DNA of 64,000 bases, taken from the IMG/VR virus record IMGVR_UViG_3300017991_000012, positions 16,108-80,107 of that record; one strand, 5' to 3'. The notes beneath the pieces are model-generated. The model was not told the DNA's origin and did no database searches. It worked only from the letters and a program-made list of their open reading frames with translations. This stretch comes from a virus. This document shows positions 13,502 to 20,467 of the stretch, piece by piece. Made by a program: the position numbers and the translations under genes. How positions within the stretch are numbered: position 1 is the first letter of the stretch; every line of letters begins with the position of its first letter.

Positions 13502-14464
13502 CTACTCCCAGACCAATTCTCTCCTCACCAGCGTTTCGTCCACCTCCTTCTGCGCATCCTCGCATTGTCCAGGCCAACAGATCGGCTCGAACGGACACGG
13601 CTCGTTGTACATCCCCTGGCATGCGGTCGGGTTCTTCGGCCACTCGCCCGCTTCTTCGTACGATCTGAACAGCCTCACGGCCTGGACGATGATCTCGAAG
13701 ATGTAGTCGAATCGGATCGGTCTGAACCTGACCTCACCCGCGTCCTTGGCCACGCCCTTGACCGTCAGCAGCTTCGGCAGCTGAAAGCAGCCGATGTCGT
13801 TCACATCATCCCCGCCCAACGCAGCCCACAGATATCGGTAGAACGACAGCTGCGTGTTGTACATCGTCATCTTGGCCTTGTTCGCATCTGCCTTGCCGGT
13901 CTTGATATCGCGCAGGCACAGATGCTCATCCTCGGCCCTGACCAGCAGATCCATCCTGCCTCTCATGCAGAAATTCAGATCGGCTATCTCCTGTTCGGAA
14001 ATCTCCAGCCTCTCCGGGTTCGGATTCTGCGGATCGGCCTTGAGCCTGAATTCGCACTCGATCACGCTCTCAGACGGATACCGCTTCTCCTGCCAGACCT
14101 CCATCTGCGCCTGTGCTATCCTCGGCAGCCTGTCCTTCTCCTTCTCCGGCACCTCGACCGGCTCCTGCTCGCCTGTCGCAGGATCGATCGTCGCCTCCGT
14201 CTCCACCATCTGCCTTACCTCAGCCACCGCCAGCGCCGGATCCACATCGCCTTCGGCCGGCACCTTGTTCCCGTCCTTGTCCCTCTTGCTGTACGGTCTT
14301 TCAGCATGCTTGTGGATGATCGATCCGAACGGGAAATAATGCGGCGTCTTGCGCTTGCGCCAGCCGTCCGCGTACAGCTTGCATTTCATCGGGCACTCGT
14401 GTACGTTCATCACACGGACTCCGCTCCCTCCAGTAGGACTCACATACAGCTTCTTCAACTCCAT
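13502..14464 (-). CDS. PD-(D/E)XK exonuclease, Cas4/RecB-like
   Basis: 320 residues. FCMRGRMDLLVRAEDEHLC and CLRDIKTGKADANKAKM supply the G-x-x-D ... D-x-K core of the PD-(D/E)XK fold; near the C-terminus CQGMYNEPCPF, CWPGQC give a Cys cluster like the Fe-S site of Cas4/AddB-type nucleases, with an N-terminal Cys pair (CPMKCKLYADGW) possibly completing it. It should resect DNA ends for the RecT-like protein. The start at 14464 has AAGGAGAAT upstream. Confidence 0.75.
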   Translation of the reverse strand: MELKKLYVSPTGGSGVRVMNVHECPMKCKLYADGWRKRKTPHYFPFGSIIHKHAERPYSKRDKDGNKVPAEGDVDPALAVAEVRQMVETEATIDPATGEQEPVEVPEKEKDRLPRIAQAQMEVWQEKRYPSESVIECEFRLKADPQNPNPERLEISEQEIADLNFCMRGRMDLLVRAEDEHLCLRDIKTGKADANKAKMTMYNTQLSFYRYLWAALGGDDVNDIGCFQLPKLLTVKGVAKDAGEVRFRPIRFDYIFEIIVQAVRLFRSYEEAGEWPKNPTACQGMYNEPCPFEPICWPGQCEDAQKEVDETLVRRELVWE

Positions 14465-14491
14465 CCGATTCTCCTTGAGAAATCATGAGAC

Positions 14492-14542
14492 AAAAAAAGG
14501 GCAGGTCTGATCAAGATGTTCGCCCGGTTGCCAGACCTGCCC
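14492..14542 (-). terminator. Rho-independent terminator
   Basis: GGGCAGGTCTG (minus, 14542-14532) pairs with CAGACCTGCCC (14509-14499), followed by seven T. It lies just after the gene ending at 14548, ending the transcript from P3. Confidence 0.85.
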
Positions 14543-14547
14543 AGCGG

Positions 14548-14748
14548 CTACCCCTCCACACCGCCCTTCGGTGGAGGACCCTTTTCTTCCGCGATCAATA
14601 CCAGCCTGCTCTTGCTTCCGCTGTCGCTGAACTCCTGCTCCAGCTTGGCCGATGCAATCGGCACGGCCTTGCCCCCGACAAGGACAAACATCTCAAGCCC
14701 GCCCGTCTCCTTGCCCCTTGCCAACGTTTTCAGCTGCTTGACCTGCAT
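14548..14748 (-). CDS. Small hypothetical protein
   Basis: 66 residues starting MQVKQLKTLARGKETGG. The central part is beta-rich (MFVLVGGKAVPIASAKL). GGAGGGCAAA upstream fixes the start inside the end of the HTH gene, so the two are coupled; a terminator follows 6 bases after the stop. It may work with the HTH regulator; no family recognised. Confidence 0.6.
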   Translation of the reverse strand: MQVKQLKTLARGKETGGLEMFVLVGGKAVPIASAKLEQEFSDSGSKSRLVLIAEEKGPPPKGGVEG

Positions 14749-15023
14749 TTTGCCCTCCATTCTTTGACGACATTGAAAAGCTCGATTCCCATACCAGCCT
14801 GGCACCCTCTTCTCGCCAGCCTCTTTGTCGCAAACACTGCGAACGCCTGCGGTACGAAATGCCTCACGCTCCGCAGTTCGCCAACCTCGATACTGCGTAC
14901 GACACCTGCCATGATGCCACTCACCAGCCAGTCGCTCATCGCCTGCCGGCTCACGCCAAGCATGCTGGAGAATTGGGACAGGCTGATGCAGTCCTGGCCT
15001 TCGATCTGTCGTGGATTTGTCAT
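14730..15023 (-). CDS. HTH DNA-binding protein, probably from a leaderless transcript
   Basis: 97 residues. CISLSQFSSMLGVSRQAMSDW is a helix-turn-helix of MerR/excisionase or phage regulator type, and the C-terminal part is basic. The frame is open upstream to 15245, but promoter P3 sits inside that extension and its predicted start site falls on or within a base or two of this ATG, so a leaderless message is likely. The following 66-residue gene is coupled. It is a candidate regulator of the early promoter family. Confidence 0.6.
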   Translation of the reverse strand: MTNPRQIEGQDCISLSQFSSMLGVSRQAMSDWLVSGIMAGVVRSIEVGELRSVRHFVPQAFAVFATKRLARRGCQAGMGIELFNVVKEWRAKCRSSS

Positions 15024-15031
15024 GAACACTA

Positions 15032-15060
15032 CCATACACCCCTGGTCCCCGTTTGTCAAG
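15032..15060 (-). promoter_or_regulatory. Early promoter P3 (CACTTGACAAA family)
   Basis: -35 TTGACA at about 15055-15060 and -10 TATGGT at about 15032-15037 with a 17-bp spacer. Only about 8 bases separate the -10 box from the ATG of the HTH gene. Confidence 0.7.
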
Positions 15061-15413
15061 TGAGTTGTGTTGACAAAGTCGGCCTCAACATATCGTCCCT
15101 GACCAAACCACTGCTGAAAGCGCCAGTCCATTACCCTTCGTGGCACACCTGCCGCGCCTGGTCCATCCAAGGCTCTGCAAAGCATCCTCATCCCGCCTGG
15201 CGCATCCCGTCGTGTCATACTATTCCACTGCGGGCCATGTCGCACTTAGCCACTGCGGATCACACCTGGCCTACCCAATCAAACAGCATCACCCCACTTC
15301 TTTCCTCGGTGGCATCTTTTCTCCTTTGCCGGAAAACAAAACAATCGAGTAGTACCACAGTCACCGCTCAATTCATTGGCCCTCCTTCCGAACGATGTTG
15401 CTACTCGTTCACA
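15061..15413 (-). other. Mostly non-coding stretch with a chain of tiny overlapping frames
   Basis: No normal-sized gene is supported between the small RNA and promoter P3. A good site (AAAGGAG) precedes a frame MPPRKEVG near 15315, whose stop overlaps MLFDWVGQV (TGATG), whose stop in turn overlaps further short frames (GTGA). Another site GGAAGGAGG near 15380 precedes an ATG with a stop two codons later. These may be decayed genes or leader peptides. Confidence 0.35.
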
Positions 15414-15547
15414 CAAAAAAGCCGGAGATGGTCTTGGTCACTCAGGAGACCCGCTATGTGTAGCAGGTTTTGATATGACTTCCGACCCTCGCGGGTTACG
15501 GCATCTCCGGCAAGATTCTCAGCGCTTCCTCCTGATCAGTGCAAGAC
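15414..15547 (-). ncRNA. Candidate structured small RNA ending in a terminator stem
   Basis: Promoter P4 should start a transcript of about 130 nt that contains no convincing reading frame. Its outer stem is ten pairs, GCCGGAGATG (15511-15502) with CATCTCCGGC (15430-15421), followed by TTTTTT. Enclosed are a hairpin ACCC-GCGA-GGGT (15496-15485) extended by CCG/CGG, and ACCTGCTA-CACA-TAGCGGGT (15468-15449). The segment TCTCCTGAG (15449-15441) is complementary to TCAGGAG near the 5' end and to Shine-Dalgarno sequences. Function is inference; it could act in trans on ribosome sites. Confidence 0.6.
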
Positions 15548-15553
15548 AACACT

Positions 15554-15582
15554 ATTCTACTCCGCAGTCTCCACTTTGTCAA
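15554..15582 (-). promoter_or_regulatory. Early promoter P4 (CACTTGACAAA family)
   Basis: -35 TTGACA at 15577-15582, -10 TAGAAT at 15554-15559, 17-bp spacer. Here the -35 region reads CACTTGACAAAGTG, an inverted repeat, which would suit a dimeric repressor. It lies just after the XRE-like gene and drives the candidate small RNA. Confidence 0.75.
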
Positions 15583-15589
15583 GTGAAAT

Positions 15590-15856
15590 TCACGCTAGAT
15601 CGTAGAAAGTCGAAACCCCGACCTTGAACACCGCGCACAGTCCAGCCAGCACATCGCCACGCGGCTGAACCCGCCTGCCGTTCAGTAACTCGCGGATCAC
15701 GTACGGCCCGCACATAACGCCCCTCATCCCCAGCTCCTTCGCCAGGTCATACGCATCCAGCTTGTGTCTGCGCATCAGCGCCTCCAGCTTCTGCCGCTTG
15801 AACGGCGTCACCTGCGCCATGCGCTTCATCGTGCCCTTTGTCGATTTCTTTGCCAT
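15590..15856 (-). CDS. XRE-like helix-turn-helix regulator
   Basis: 88 residues. KLDAYDLAKELGMRG ... YVIRELLNGRRVQP ... VLAGLCAVFKVGVSTFYDL reproduces the five-helix XRE/cro-C1 layout, with a basic N-terminus. AGGAGTGACG sets the ATG at 15856. It is followed directly by promoter P4 and is the best candidate for a repressor acting on the repeated CACTTGACAAA sites. Whether the phage is temperate cannot be decided. Confidence 0.7.
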   Translation of the reverse strand: MAKKSTKGTMKRMAQVTPFKRQKLEALMRRHKLDAYDLAKELGMRGVMCGPYVIRELLNGRRVQPRGDVLAGLCAVFKVGVSTFYDLA

Positions 15857-15929
15857 CGTCACTCCTCGCCTGCCGGTCCATACCATATCCAATCGGACCT
15901 GTCCTAGTCACTCCTTGACCCGCCTGCCG

Positions 15930-16217
15930 TTACTCTCTCTTCGACTTGCCGATCTCGATGTTCACGCCCTGTCTGGCTCTGATGCTTGTGGCGATCATCG
16001 ACTCATCGGCTTCTGTCGAGAACGCCGGGCAGTCGCCTTCCATCCACAGCGGATCAAACGACTGCGGAAAAGCGAACTGGCCCTGTACCTTTCCTCGTGC
16101 CGTGCTCTTTGGCATCTGGTGCTCGCTCTTGTCCCAGTCGTAGACACACGTGATGTTGATGTCGTTCTCGATCTCACGCCTGTACGCACACCTCGGACAC
16201 TTCGGGTTCTCCTGCAT
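15930..16217 (-). CDS. Hypothetical protein with Cys motifs
   Basis: 95 residues. CPRCAYRREIENDINITC at the N-terminus and a further Cys at DCPAF suggest a zinc site; the remainder includes FPQSFDPLWMEGDCPA. AAAGGCACCAG precedes the ATG. It follows the coiled-coil gene in the same transcript. Not recognised. Confidence 0.6.
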   Translation of the reverse strand: MQENPKCPRCAYRREIENDINITCVYDWDKSEHQMPKSTARGKVQGQFAFPQSFDPLWMEGDCPAFSTEADESMIATSIRARQGVNIEIGKSKRE

Positions 16218-16228
16218 CTGGTGCCTTT

Positions 16229-17260
16229 CTAGTCGTTCACCGCCCTCAAGATCAGCTCGTACTCGCGATCGTCCAATGCGAATTCAGACACCTGCTCCTT
16301 TCCAAACAGCTTGCAGACCATGTCCCAGTTGTGCCCGCCTTTGCCAGGCCTCATCGACAGTCCACGGCTTTGTTCCTCCTTCAGCTTCCGTTCGGCCTCG
16401 ATCCTGGCCTGCTTCTCTGCCACGGCCTTGGCCTCAGCCTCTTCCTTGGCCCTGGTCTCTGCCTCTGCCTTTCGACGTTCCTCGGCCTGCTTCTGCTCTA
16501 GCAACTCACGCTCAGCCGCTTCCTTCGCCTTGCGTTCGGCCTCGATCTTCGCCTCAGCCTCTTGGCGAATCTTGCGCTCAGCCTCCTCTTTCGCCCTGCG
16601 CTCGGCTTCGATCTTGGCCTCTGCCTCTTCCCTGGCCTTGCGCTCCTGCTCCAGCTTCTCCCGCGCAGCCGCAAGCTCAGCCTGCTCCTTCTCGCGATCG
16701 AAGACTCTCACCAGCGCCCGGCCGATCTTCTGTACCGCCTGCGCCTTGATCGCCTCCGCATGCTCGGTAAATTCCGCAAAGTGCTCCTTCGTCACCTCTC
16801 TGGCGGTTACCTCTTCCAGCACCTGGCGGATCTGCTCCGACTTCATATCCTCCAGATCCAACGCCGCGTCGTTCATCTCCTGGATCCTGGCCTTGATTCC
16901 TTCGACTCGCTCGCGTTCGATCCGCTCCTTTTCCGCCTTCTCAGCAGCCTTCCTGTCATCCACCTCCTTCTTCGTCGCCTTCAGCGGCTGCTCGATCGAC
17001 AGCAGCTCGGCCGTGATCCTCTTGGCCTCTGCATCAACTCTGCGGCCCCACTCCAGCGCATCGGCCTTCAGCGCCTTGCGCATCTTCTCCACGCCCGTCC
17101 TGAGCGTCACGACCTCGCCAATCGCCTTGCGCACGTGATCGTAGCCCTCCCTGTCGCTGATCGTCAGGCCCGTGTACCGCTCCTTCAGATCCGCGATCGT
17201 CGCGTCCGTCACATCGTACTTCACAACTGCCGTCATCTTCTCGCCCGTTACCTCACTCAT
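16229..17260 (-). CDS. Long coiled-coil phage protein, DUF1351-like
   Basis: 343 residues. The N-terminal 110 residues (DVTDATIADLKERYTGL, VEKMRKALKADALEWGRR, AKRITAELLSIEQPL) resemble the DUF1351-type phage proteins found near recombination genes. Residues about 115-300 are a nearly unbroken Ala/Glu/Lys/Arg coiled coil with repeats such as EAEAKIEAERRAKEEAE, and a short C-terminal domain follows. It is likely an elongated cytoplasmic protein. GGAGGAG sets the start; a structured 85-nt element lies upstream. Confidence 0.6.
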   Translation of the reverse strand: MSEVTGEKMTAVVKYDVTDATIADLKERYTGLTISDREGYDHVRKAIGEVVTLRTGVEKMRKALKADALEWGRRVDAEAKRITAELLSIEQPLKATKKEVDDRKAAEKAEKERIERERVEGIKARIQEMNDAALDLEDMKSEQIRQVLEEVTAREVTKEHFAEFTEHAEAIKAQAVQKIGRALVRVFDREKEQAELAAAREKLEQERKAREEAEAKIEAERRAKEEAERKIRQEAEAKIEAERKAKEAAERELLEQKQAEERRKAEAETRAKEEAEAKAVAEKQARIEAERKLKEEQSRGLSMRPGKGGHNWDMVCKLFGKEQVSEFALDDREYELILRAVND

Positions 17261-17285
17261 CATCTCCTCCTTTGCCGAAGGCTTG

Positions 17286-17370
17286 GGGCGCGGCCCGGAT
17301 TTCATCGCTACGGGACCGGCTGGTTACGGCGATTGCTCTATCCGTACGGCGCCCGAACGCCGCCGCGCCC
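17286..17370 (-). promoter_or_regulatory. Candidate structured RNA leader
   Basis: The 120-base gap upstream of the coiled-coil gene contains perfect nine-base arms GGGCGCGGC (minus, 17370-17362) and GCCGCGCCC (17294-17286). Between them are shorter hairpins (GGCG-TTCGGG-CGCC and ACGG ... CCGT). No T-run follows, so it is not a terminator; it ends about 15 bases before GGAGGAG. It may control translation of the coiled-coil gene. Confidence 0.45.
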
Positions 17371-17380
17371 TTGGCCAAAT

Positions 17381-18430
17381 CTATGCCTGGACCTCCTCGG
17401 CCGTCGCCAGCCTCTCGATCGTTCGCTGGTTCGCATACAGCAGTTGGCCACCCAACTTCTCCAGCTCATACCTGTTCTCAGCCTTCTCTTCCTTCTGGGC
17501 CGCGTTCGTCACGGCATTGACCATGCCGTAGAGGCTCAGTTCGCTCTCGGCACCAAAGGCGATGAACAGGTTGTCCTTCTGCGCCTCGCTCAGTTTGTAC
17601 TCGCGCACGAGGTTGTTGAGGAACACCCCCGCGTCCGGTATCTGGAAGTTGCCGCTCTGCTCGATCTTCTTCGCGATCTCGCCAAAGCTCTCGAACAGGC
17701 CCTTGACCGCCTGCTGCAGCGCGTTGTACAGATTCGCATCATCGCTGAGCGTGCCGCTGCCCATGTGGTATGCCTTCACCGCCTGCTGCTCGATCACAAG
17801 CCCGTTGCTGCATACCTGACGGTAGATCCTGGGCAGCACCTGCGTGCTGCTGTGGCCGGTCTCGCTATTCTTCAGCAGCATGCCGCCAAAGAAATCGTCG
17901 CCAACACGCATCCGGCCTTTCAGTTCATTGAACCTGCAGCTGACGAACATCTGTCGCTCTGTCAGATCCGCTCGCTCAAACACCAGGCCCTTGTCCTGGT
18001 GTCGATCCAGTTCGGCGCCGACGCAGTTGATCACGTCCAGGTTGTCGATCACGCGATAGCGATCGCTCAACAGCGCCCTGGCCTTGTCATCCATCGTTCG
18101 CAGCAAGTACTTCTTCTCCGGCTGCGCCGCGAACAGCGTATTGCACGTCGTCTGCCACAGATCCGGATGGTCGCCCAAGATCCTGTTGTAGAACTTGCGC
18201 GGAACATCAAGCCTGTCGGCTATCTGCTCGTGGCAGCCATCTCCGATCTCGTTCAAGATCGTCCCGCCATTCCACTCGTTCACTACTTTTCCGTCCTTGA
18301 CCTCCTCTCCTCGCGCAAATGAGATGCACGGCCCGTCCGAAGCATCCCTGACCATCATGCCGCTGGCCTTGTAGTCCACTTTCAACTCGTGTTGCCTCTG
18401 CAATTCACAAATCAGCCCTTGGAAATCCAT
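17381..18430 (-). CDS. DUF932 family phage/plasmid-like protein
   Basis: 349 residues. HEQIADRLDVPRKFYNRIL, LLRTMDDKARALLSDRYR, the central FVSCRFNELKGRMRVGDDF and CSNGLVIEQQAVKAYHMG are the hallmark segments of the DUF932/TIGR03299 family, common in phages and plasmids and biochemically undefined. The family length is about 300-400 residues, as here. GGAGGAAGCC gives the start at 18430. It is co-transcribed from P5 with the small zinc-finger gene upstream. Confidence 0.75.
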   Translation of the reverse strand: MDFQGLICELQRQHELKVDYKASGMMVRDASDGPCISFARGEEVKDGKVVNEWNGGTILNEIGDGCHEQIADRLDVPRKFYNRILGDHPDLWQTTCNTLFAAQPEKKYLLRTMDDKARALLSDRYRVIDNLDVINCVGAELDRHQDKGLVFERADLTERQMFVSCRFNELKGRMRVGDDFFGGMLLKNSETGHSSTQVLPRIYRQVCSNGLVIEQQAVKAYHMGSGTLSDDANLYNALQQAVKGLFESFGEIAKKIEQSGNFQIPDAGVFLNNLVREYKLSEAQKDNLFIAFGAESELSLYGMVNAVTNAAQKEEKAENRYELEKLGGQLLYANQRTIERLATAEEVQA

Positions 18431-18459
18431 GGCTTCCTCCTCCTGACTTTGCGTAATGT

Positions 18460-18651
18460 TCACGCGACCAAGACTTTCTGGGCATCTCCCTCGGATACCC
18501 TCACAATCTTCATGTGCTCGCGGCAGATGTGCCTGCGAATCGCCCGTTCGCCGCCAAGACGTACGGCCTGCGTCAGGTCCTGTTTGCACACCTCACAGCG
18601 TACTGTGATCGTGCTCATGTTCGGCCCACCAACCTCGACGCTGATCATCAT
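18460..18651 (-). CDS. Small C2H2-like zinc-finger protein
   Basis: 63 residues. CEVCKQDL followed about 15 residues later by RRHICREHMK matches a C-x2-C ... H-x4-H finger. GGAGGAGTG precedes the ATG at 18651; a GTG one codon earlier and an internal ATG near 18618 are alternatives. It is the first gene after promoter P5. Likely nucleic-acid binding. Confidence 0.6.
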   Translation of the reverse strand: MMISVEVGGPNMSTITVRCEVCKQDLTQAVRLGGERAIRRHICREHMKIVRVSEGDAQKVLVA

Positions 18652-18671
18652 CACTCCTCCGATCTGGTTGA

Positions 18672-18700
18672 ATCCTACCCCACCGCCTCCGGTTTGTCAA
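18672..18700 (-). promoter_or_regulatory. Early promoter P5 (CACTTGACAAA family)
   Basis: -35 TTGACA at 18695-18700, -10 TAGGAT at 18672-18677, 17-bp spacer. It drives the zinc-finger, DUF932 and coiled-coil genes. Confidence 0.75.
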
Positions 18701-18728
18701 GTGAAATTCGCCTCGTTTTGCGCGGAAT

Positions 18729-18998
18729 TTACGGTCCCGCTGGCCCAGCCCTGTATCCTATACTGTACACCTGCACGCTCTCCGTTCCTTCGCGCACAAC
18801 TCTAAGCTCAACCGCAGCATAGAATTCCACCGCCGCCTTGTACAGATCCAGCCTGTCCTTCGCCACGCACCTGTTGATCGGCGCCTTCCAATCCTCCGGA
18901 TCGCAGATCTCGTCAAACGCGCTCTGCAGCTCCACCAGGTCGAATCCCTTGTACGTGCCGGTCGTCATGATATCCAGCACCGTCTCTGCGCTGTTCAT
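18729..18998 (-). CDS. Hypothetical protein
   Basis: 89 residues starting MNSAETVLDIMTTG. Helical, with ELQSAFDEICDPEDWKAP and KDRLDLYKAAVEFYAA, a pattern of small phage proteins of unknown function. AGGAGGAGGACG precedes the ATG. It is the last gene of the P6 or P7 transcript before P5. Confidence 0.6.
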   Translation of the reverse strand: MNSAETVLDIMTTGTYKGFDLVELQSAFDEICDPEDWKAPINRCVAKDRLDLYKAAVEFYAAVELRVVREGTESVQVYSIGYRAGPAGP

Positions 18999-19369
18999 CG
19001 TCCTCCTCCTACCAGGTCCGGGAACCGCTCCGCGAACCAATCCTTGTACGGCTTCTGATTCTGTGCGATCGCCATCTCGATGCACAGATCGCCGTCGGCG
19101 TTCTTCCAGAACTCGTCGGCCTCGTACTTCGTCGCGCCGCAGAAAAACAGTACCTCTGCCTCTGGGTCCATGTCCTCGATCATCTTCTGCAGCTGTCCGA
19201 TGTTCATCACTCGTCCTCCTTCACACACGATTTTCGCCTCCGGATAAGCAGCGTTCGCCTCTGCCAACGATTCGAACTCTGCCTCCACGTCTTCAAACAT
19301 GCATATCGTTCCGCACCTGTCGATGTACAGCTTCTCGTCTCGCACATCGCGAATCACGAAATACGTCAT
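18995..19369 (-). CDS. Hypothetical protein, probable fusion of two cassettes
   Basis: 124 residues. The first 54 residues (MTYFVIRDVRDEKLYIDRC, then ESLAEANAAYPEAKIV) form one small unit. The coding sequence then passes through AAGGAGGACGAGTGATG, which is a normal gene-junction leader found also at 19719, and continues as MNIGQLQKMIEDMDPEAEV, a unit of a common small phage family. Either two genes have fused or the second half is also made from the internal start near 19207. Confidence 0.6.
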   Translation of the reverse strand: MTYFVIRDVRDEKLYIDRCGTICMFEDVEAEFESLAEANAAYPEAKIVCEGGRVMNIGQLQKMIEDMDPEAEVLFFCGATKYEADEFWKNADGDLCIEMAIAQNQKPYKDWFAERFPDLVGGGR

Positions 19370-19716
19370 TTCTCGTCCTCCGCCAGCTTGGCTCGAATCG
19401 CCTCATCGTACGCTCTGGCCTGGAACCCTCTGCCCAGGCACCCACGGGCCTCTGCGCCTACCACGCTGCATAGCGCACCAAGCACATCCAGGCCATAGAC
19501 GCCCATGCACTTCCAGATGATCTGGCCGTCGTTACCGAACAGCGTGCCCTTGGCCGATCCGTCAGATTCGACCACGTGCGCCACCTTCTTCACCGCCTCC
19601 TTCGGCCAGATTCGAAGAAACGCCTCTGGCTTCCAGACCGTGTGACCATCACCCTTGATCAGATCACACGCTGCCAAGATCTCGTCCCTCGTCAGCTTCT
19701 CCAACGGGTTACTCAT
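19366..19716 (-). CDS. Hypothetical protein
   Basis: 116 residues. N-terminal EKLTRDEILAACDLIKGDG and a central mixed region (SAKGTLFGNDGQIIWKC). Preceded by AAGGAGGACGAGTG and overlapping both neighbours. No family recognised. Confidence 0.6.
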   Translation of the reverse strand: MSNPLEKLTRDEILAACDLIKGDGHTVWKPEAFLRIWPKEAVKKVAHVVESDGSAKGTLFGNDGQIIWKCMGVYGLDVLGALCSVVGAEARGCLGRGFQARAYDEAIRAKLAEDEK

Positions 19717-19922
19717 CACTCGTCCTCCTTCACAAGATCACTCGGCCTTACCCAGCGCTCGGCCTGATCTCCAGGCCCGAACTCGACTATCCACTTCTCC
19801 CAGCCTTCGTAATGCGGAAACTCGTGCGTCGACAGCTTCTTGACCAATTTCGCCTGGCCTTCCAGCACGTCCTTGCCTCTGCAGTTCTGGTTCCAGATCT
19901 GGAACAGATCGCCCTTCTTCAT
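19716..19922 (-). CDS. Small hypothetical protein
   Basis: 68 residues. MKKGDLFQIWNQNC and WEKWIVEFGPGDQAERWV suggest a small SH3-like beta barrel typical of phage accessory proteins, but no family is certain. GGAGGGTAGACG precedes the ATG. Confidence 0.6.
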   Translation of the reverse strand: MKKGDLFQIWNQNCRGKDVLEGQAKLVKKLSTHEFPHYEGWEKWIVEFGPGDQAERWVRPSDLVKEDE

Positions 19923-19925
19923 CGT

Positions 19926-20123
19926 CTACCCTCCAAACGTCTCCCGCAACACGTCGACCGCGGCTTGCTTGCACACACACTCTTTCACCAATCCGCGGTT
20001 CGGTCCCAGCGCTCGGTAGGCCGTCTCCTTCGTGGCCCAGCCTCGCACTCCGTCTGCGCTGATCTGCGTGTACTCGAACTCCTCCACGTATCCGATCAGC
20101 TTGCCGTTCTCTCTCACGACCAT
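19926..20123 (-). CDS. Small hypothetical protein
   Basis: 65 residues starting MVVRENGKLIGYVEEFEY. AGGAGGACGAGG sets the start. The rest includes WATKETAYRALGPNRGL and a Cys pair CVCK. Longer open frames upstream in this phase overlap the previous gene and are not supported. Confidence 0.6.
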   Translation of the reverse strand: MVVRENGKLIGYVEEFEYTQISADGVRGWATKETAYRALGPNRGLVKECVCKQAAVDVLRETFGG

Positions 20124-20133
20124 CCTCGTCCTC

Positions 20134-20382
20134 CTATACAAGGTTATGCCCACGAACCGGATCATGCGCGTCCCGCTCGTACTCGGCCTCGTCAACCATC
20201 CAGTCATTTGCCGCCTGGAACCACTCTTGGTACAAGAACTCTCGCTCCTTGGTCGTGACCTCGACCTCGTTGCCATCCTCGTCCTGGATCGAATCGATCT
20301 CAGGCTCGTCGTCCCACGTGCCGAACACCCACAGTTCTGTTCCGTCTGGCATCTCAATTTGCGTGTCGAATTTGCGGCTCAT
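20134..20382 (-). CDS. Acidic hypothetical protein
   Basis: 82 residues starting MSRKFDTQIEMPDGTELWV. Strongly acidic (DDEPEIDSIQDEDGNEVEV). AAAGGAGAAGCT lies just before the ATG and promoter P6 about 30 bases further up, so this is the first gene of that transcript. Function unknown; small acidic early proteins sometimes mimic DNA, which is only a suggestion. Confidence 0.6.
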   Translation of the reverse strand: MSRKFDTQIEMPDGTELWVFGTWDDEPEIDSIQDEDGNEVEVTTKEREFLYQEWFQAANDWMVDEAEYERDAHDPVRGHNLV

Positions 20383-20410
20383 AGCTTCTCCTTTTAACCA
20401 AGACATATGG

Positions 20411-20438
20411 AGTATACCACACATGCCTGGTTTGTCAA
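20411..20438 (-). promoter_or_regulatory. Early promoter P6 (CACTTGACAAA family)
   Basis: -35 TTGACA at 20433-20438, -10 TATACT at 20411-20416, 16-bp spacer, one of the two best matches in the set. The sequence after the -10 box (TGTCTTGGTT) is shared with P7. Confidence 0.85.
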
Positions 20439-20467
20439 GTGAAAAAGCGTTTTTTTCGTCTTTCGTC

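Noticed and set aside
15070-15098. Plus-strand promoter TTGACA ... TATCGT
   Set aside because: Spacer of only 15 bp, poor -10, and no rightward gene follows.
14730-15245. Longer version of the HTH gene beginning at 15245
   Set aside because: The extension contains promoter P3 and shows no family resemblance; the shorter start is better supported.
16562-18322. 586-residue plus-strand frame opposite the DUF932 and coiled-coil genes
   Set aside because: Composition dominated by Leu/Arg/His and it crosses an intergenic region and two genes; shadow.
19255-19280. GATTCGAAC-like tRNA T-arm remnant
   Set aside because: No acceptor stem or anticodon arm around it; it lies inside a coding region.
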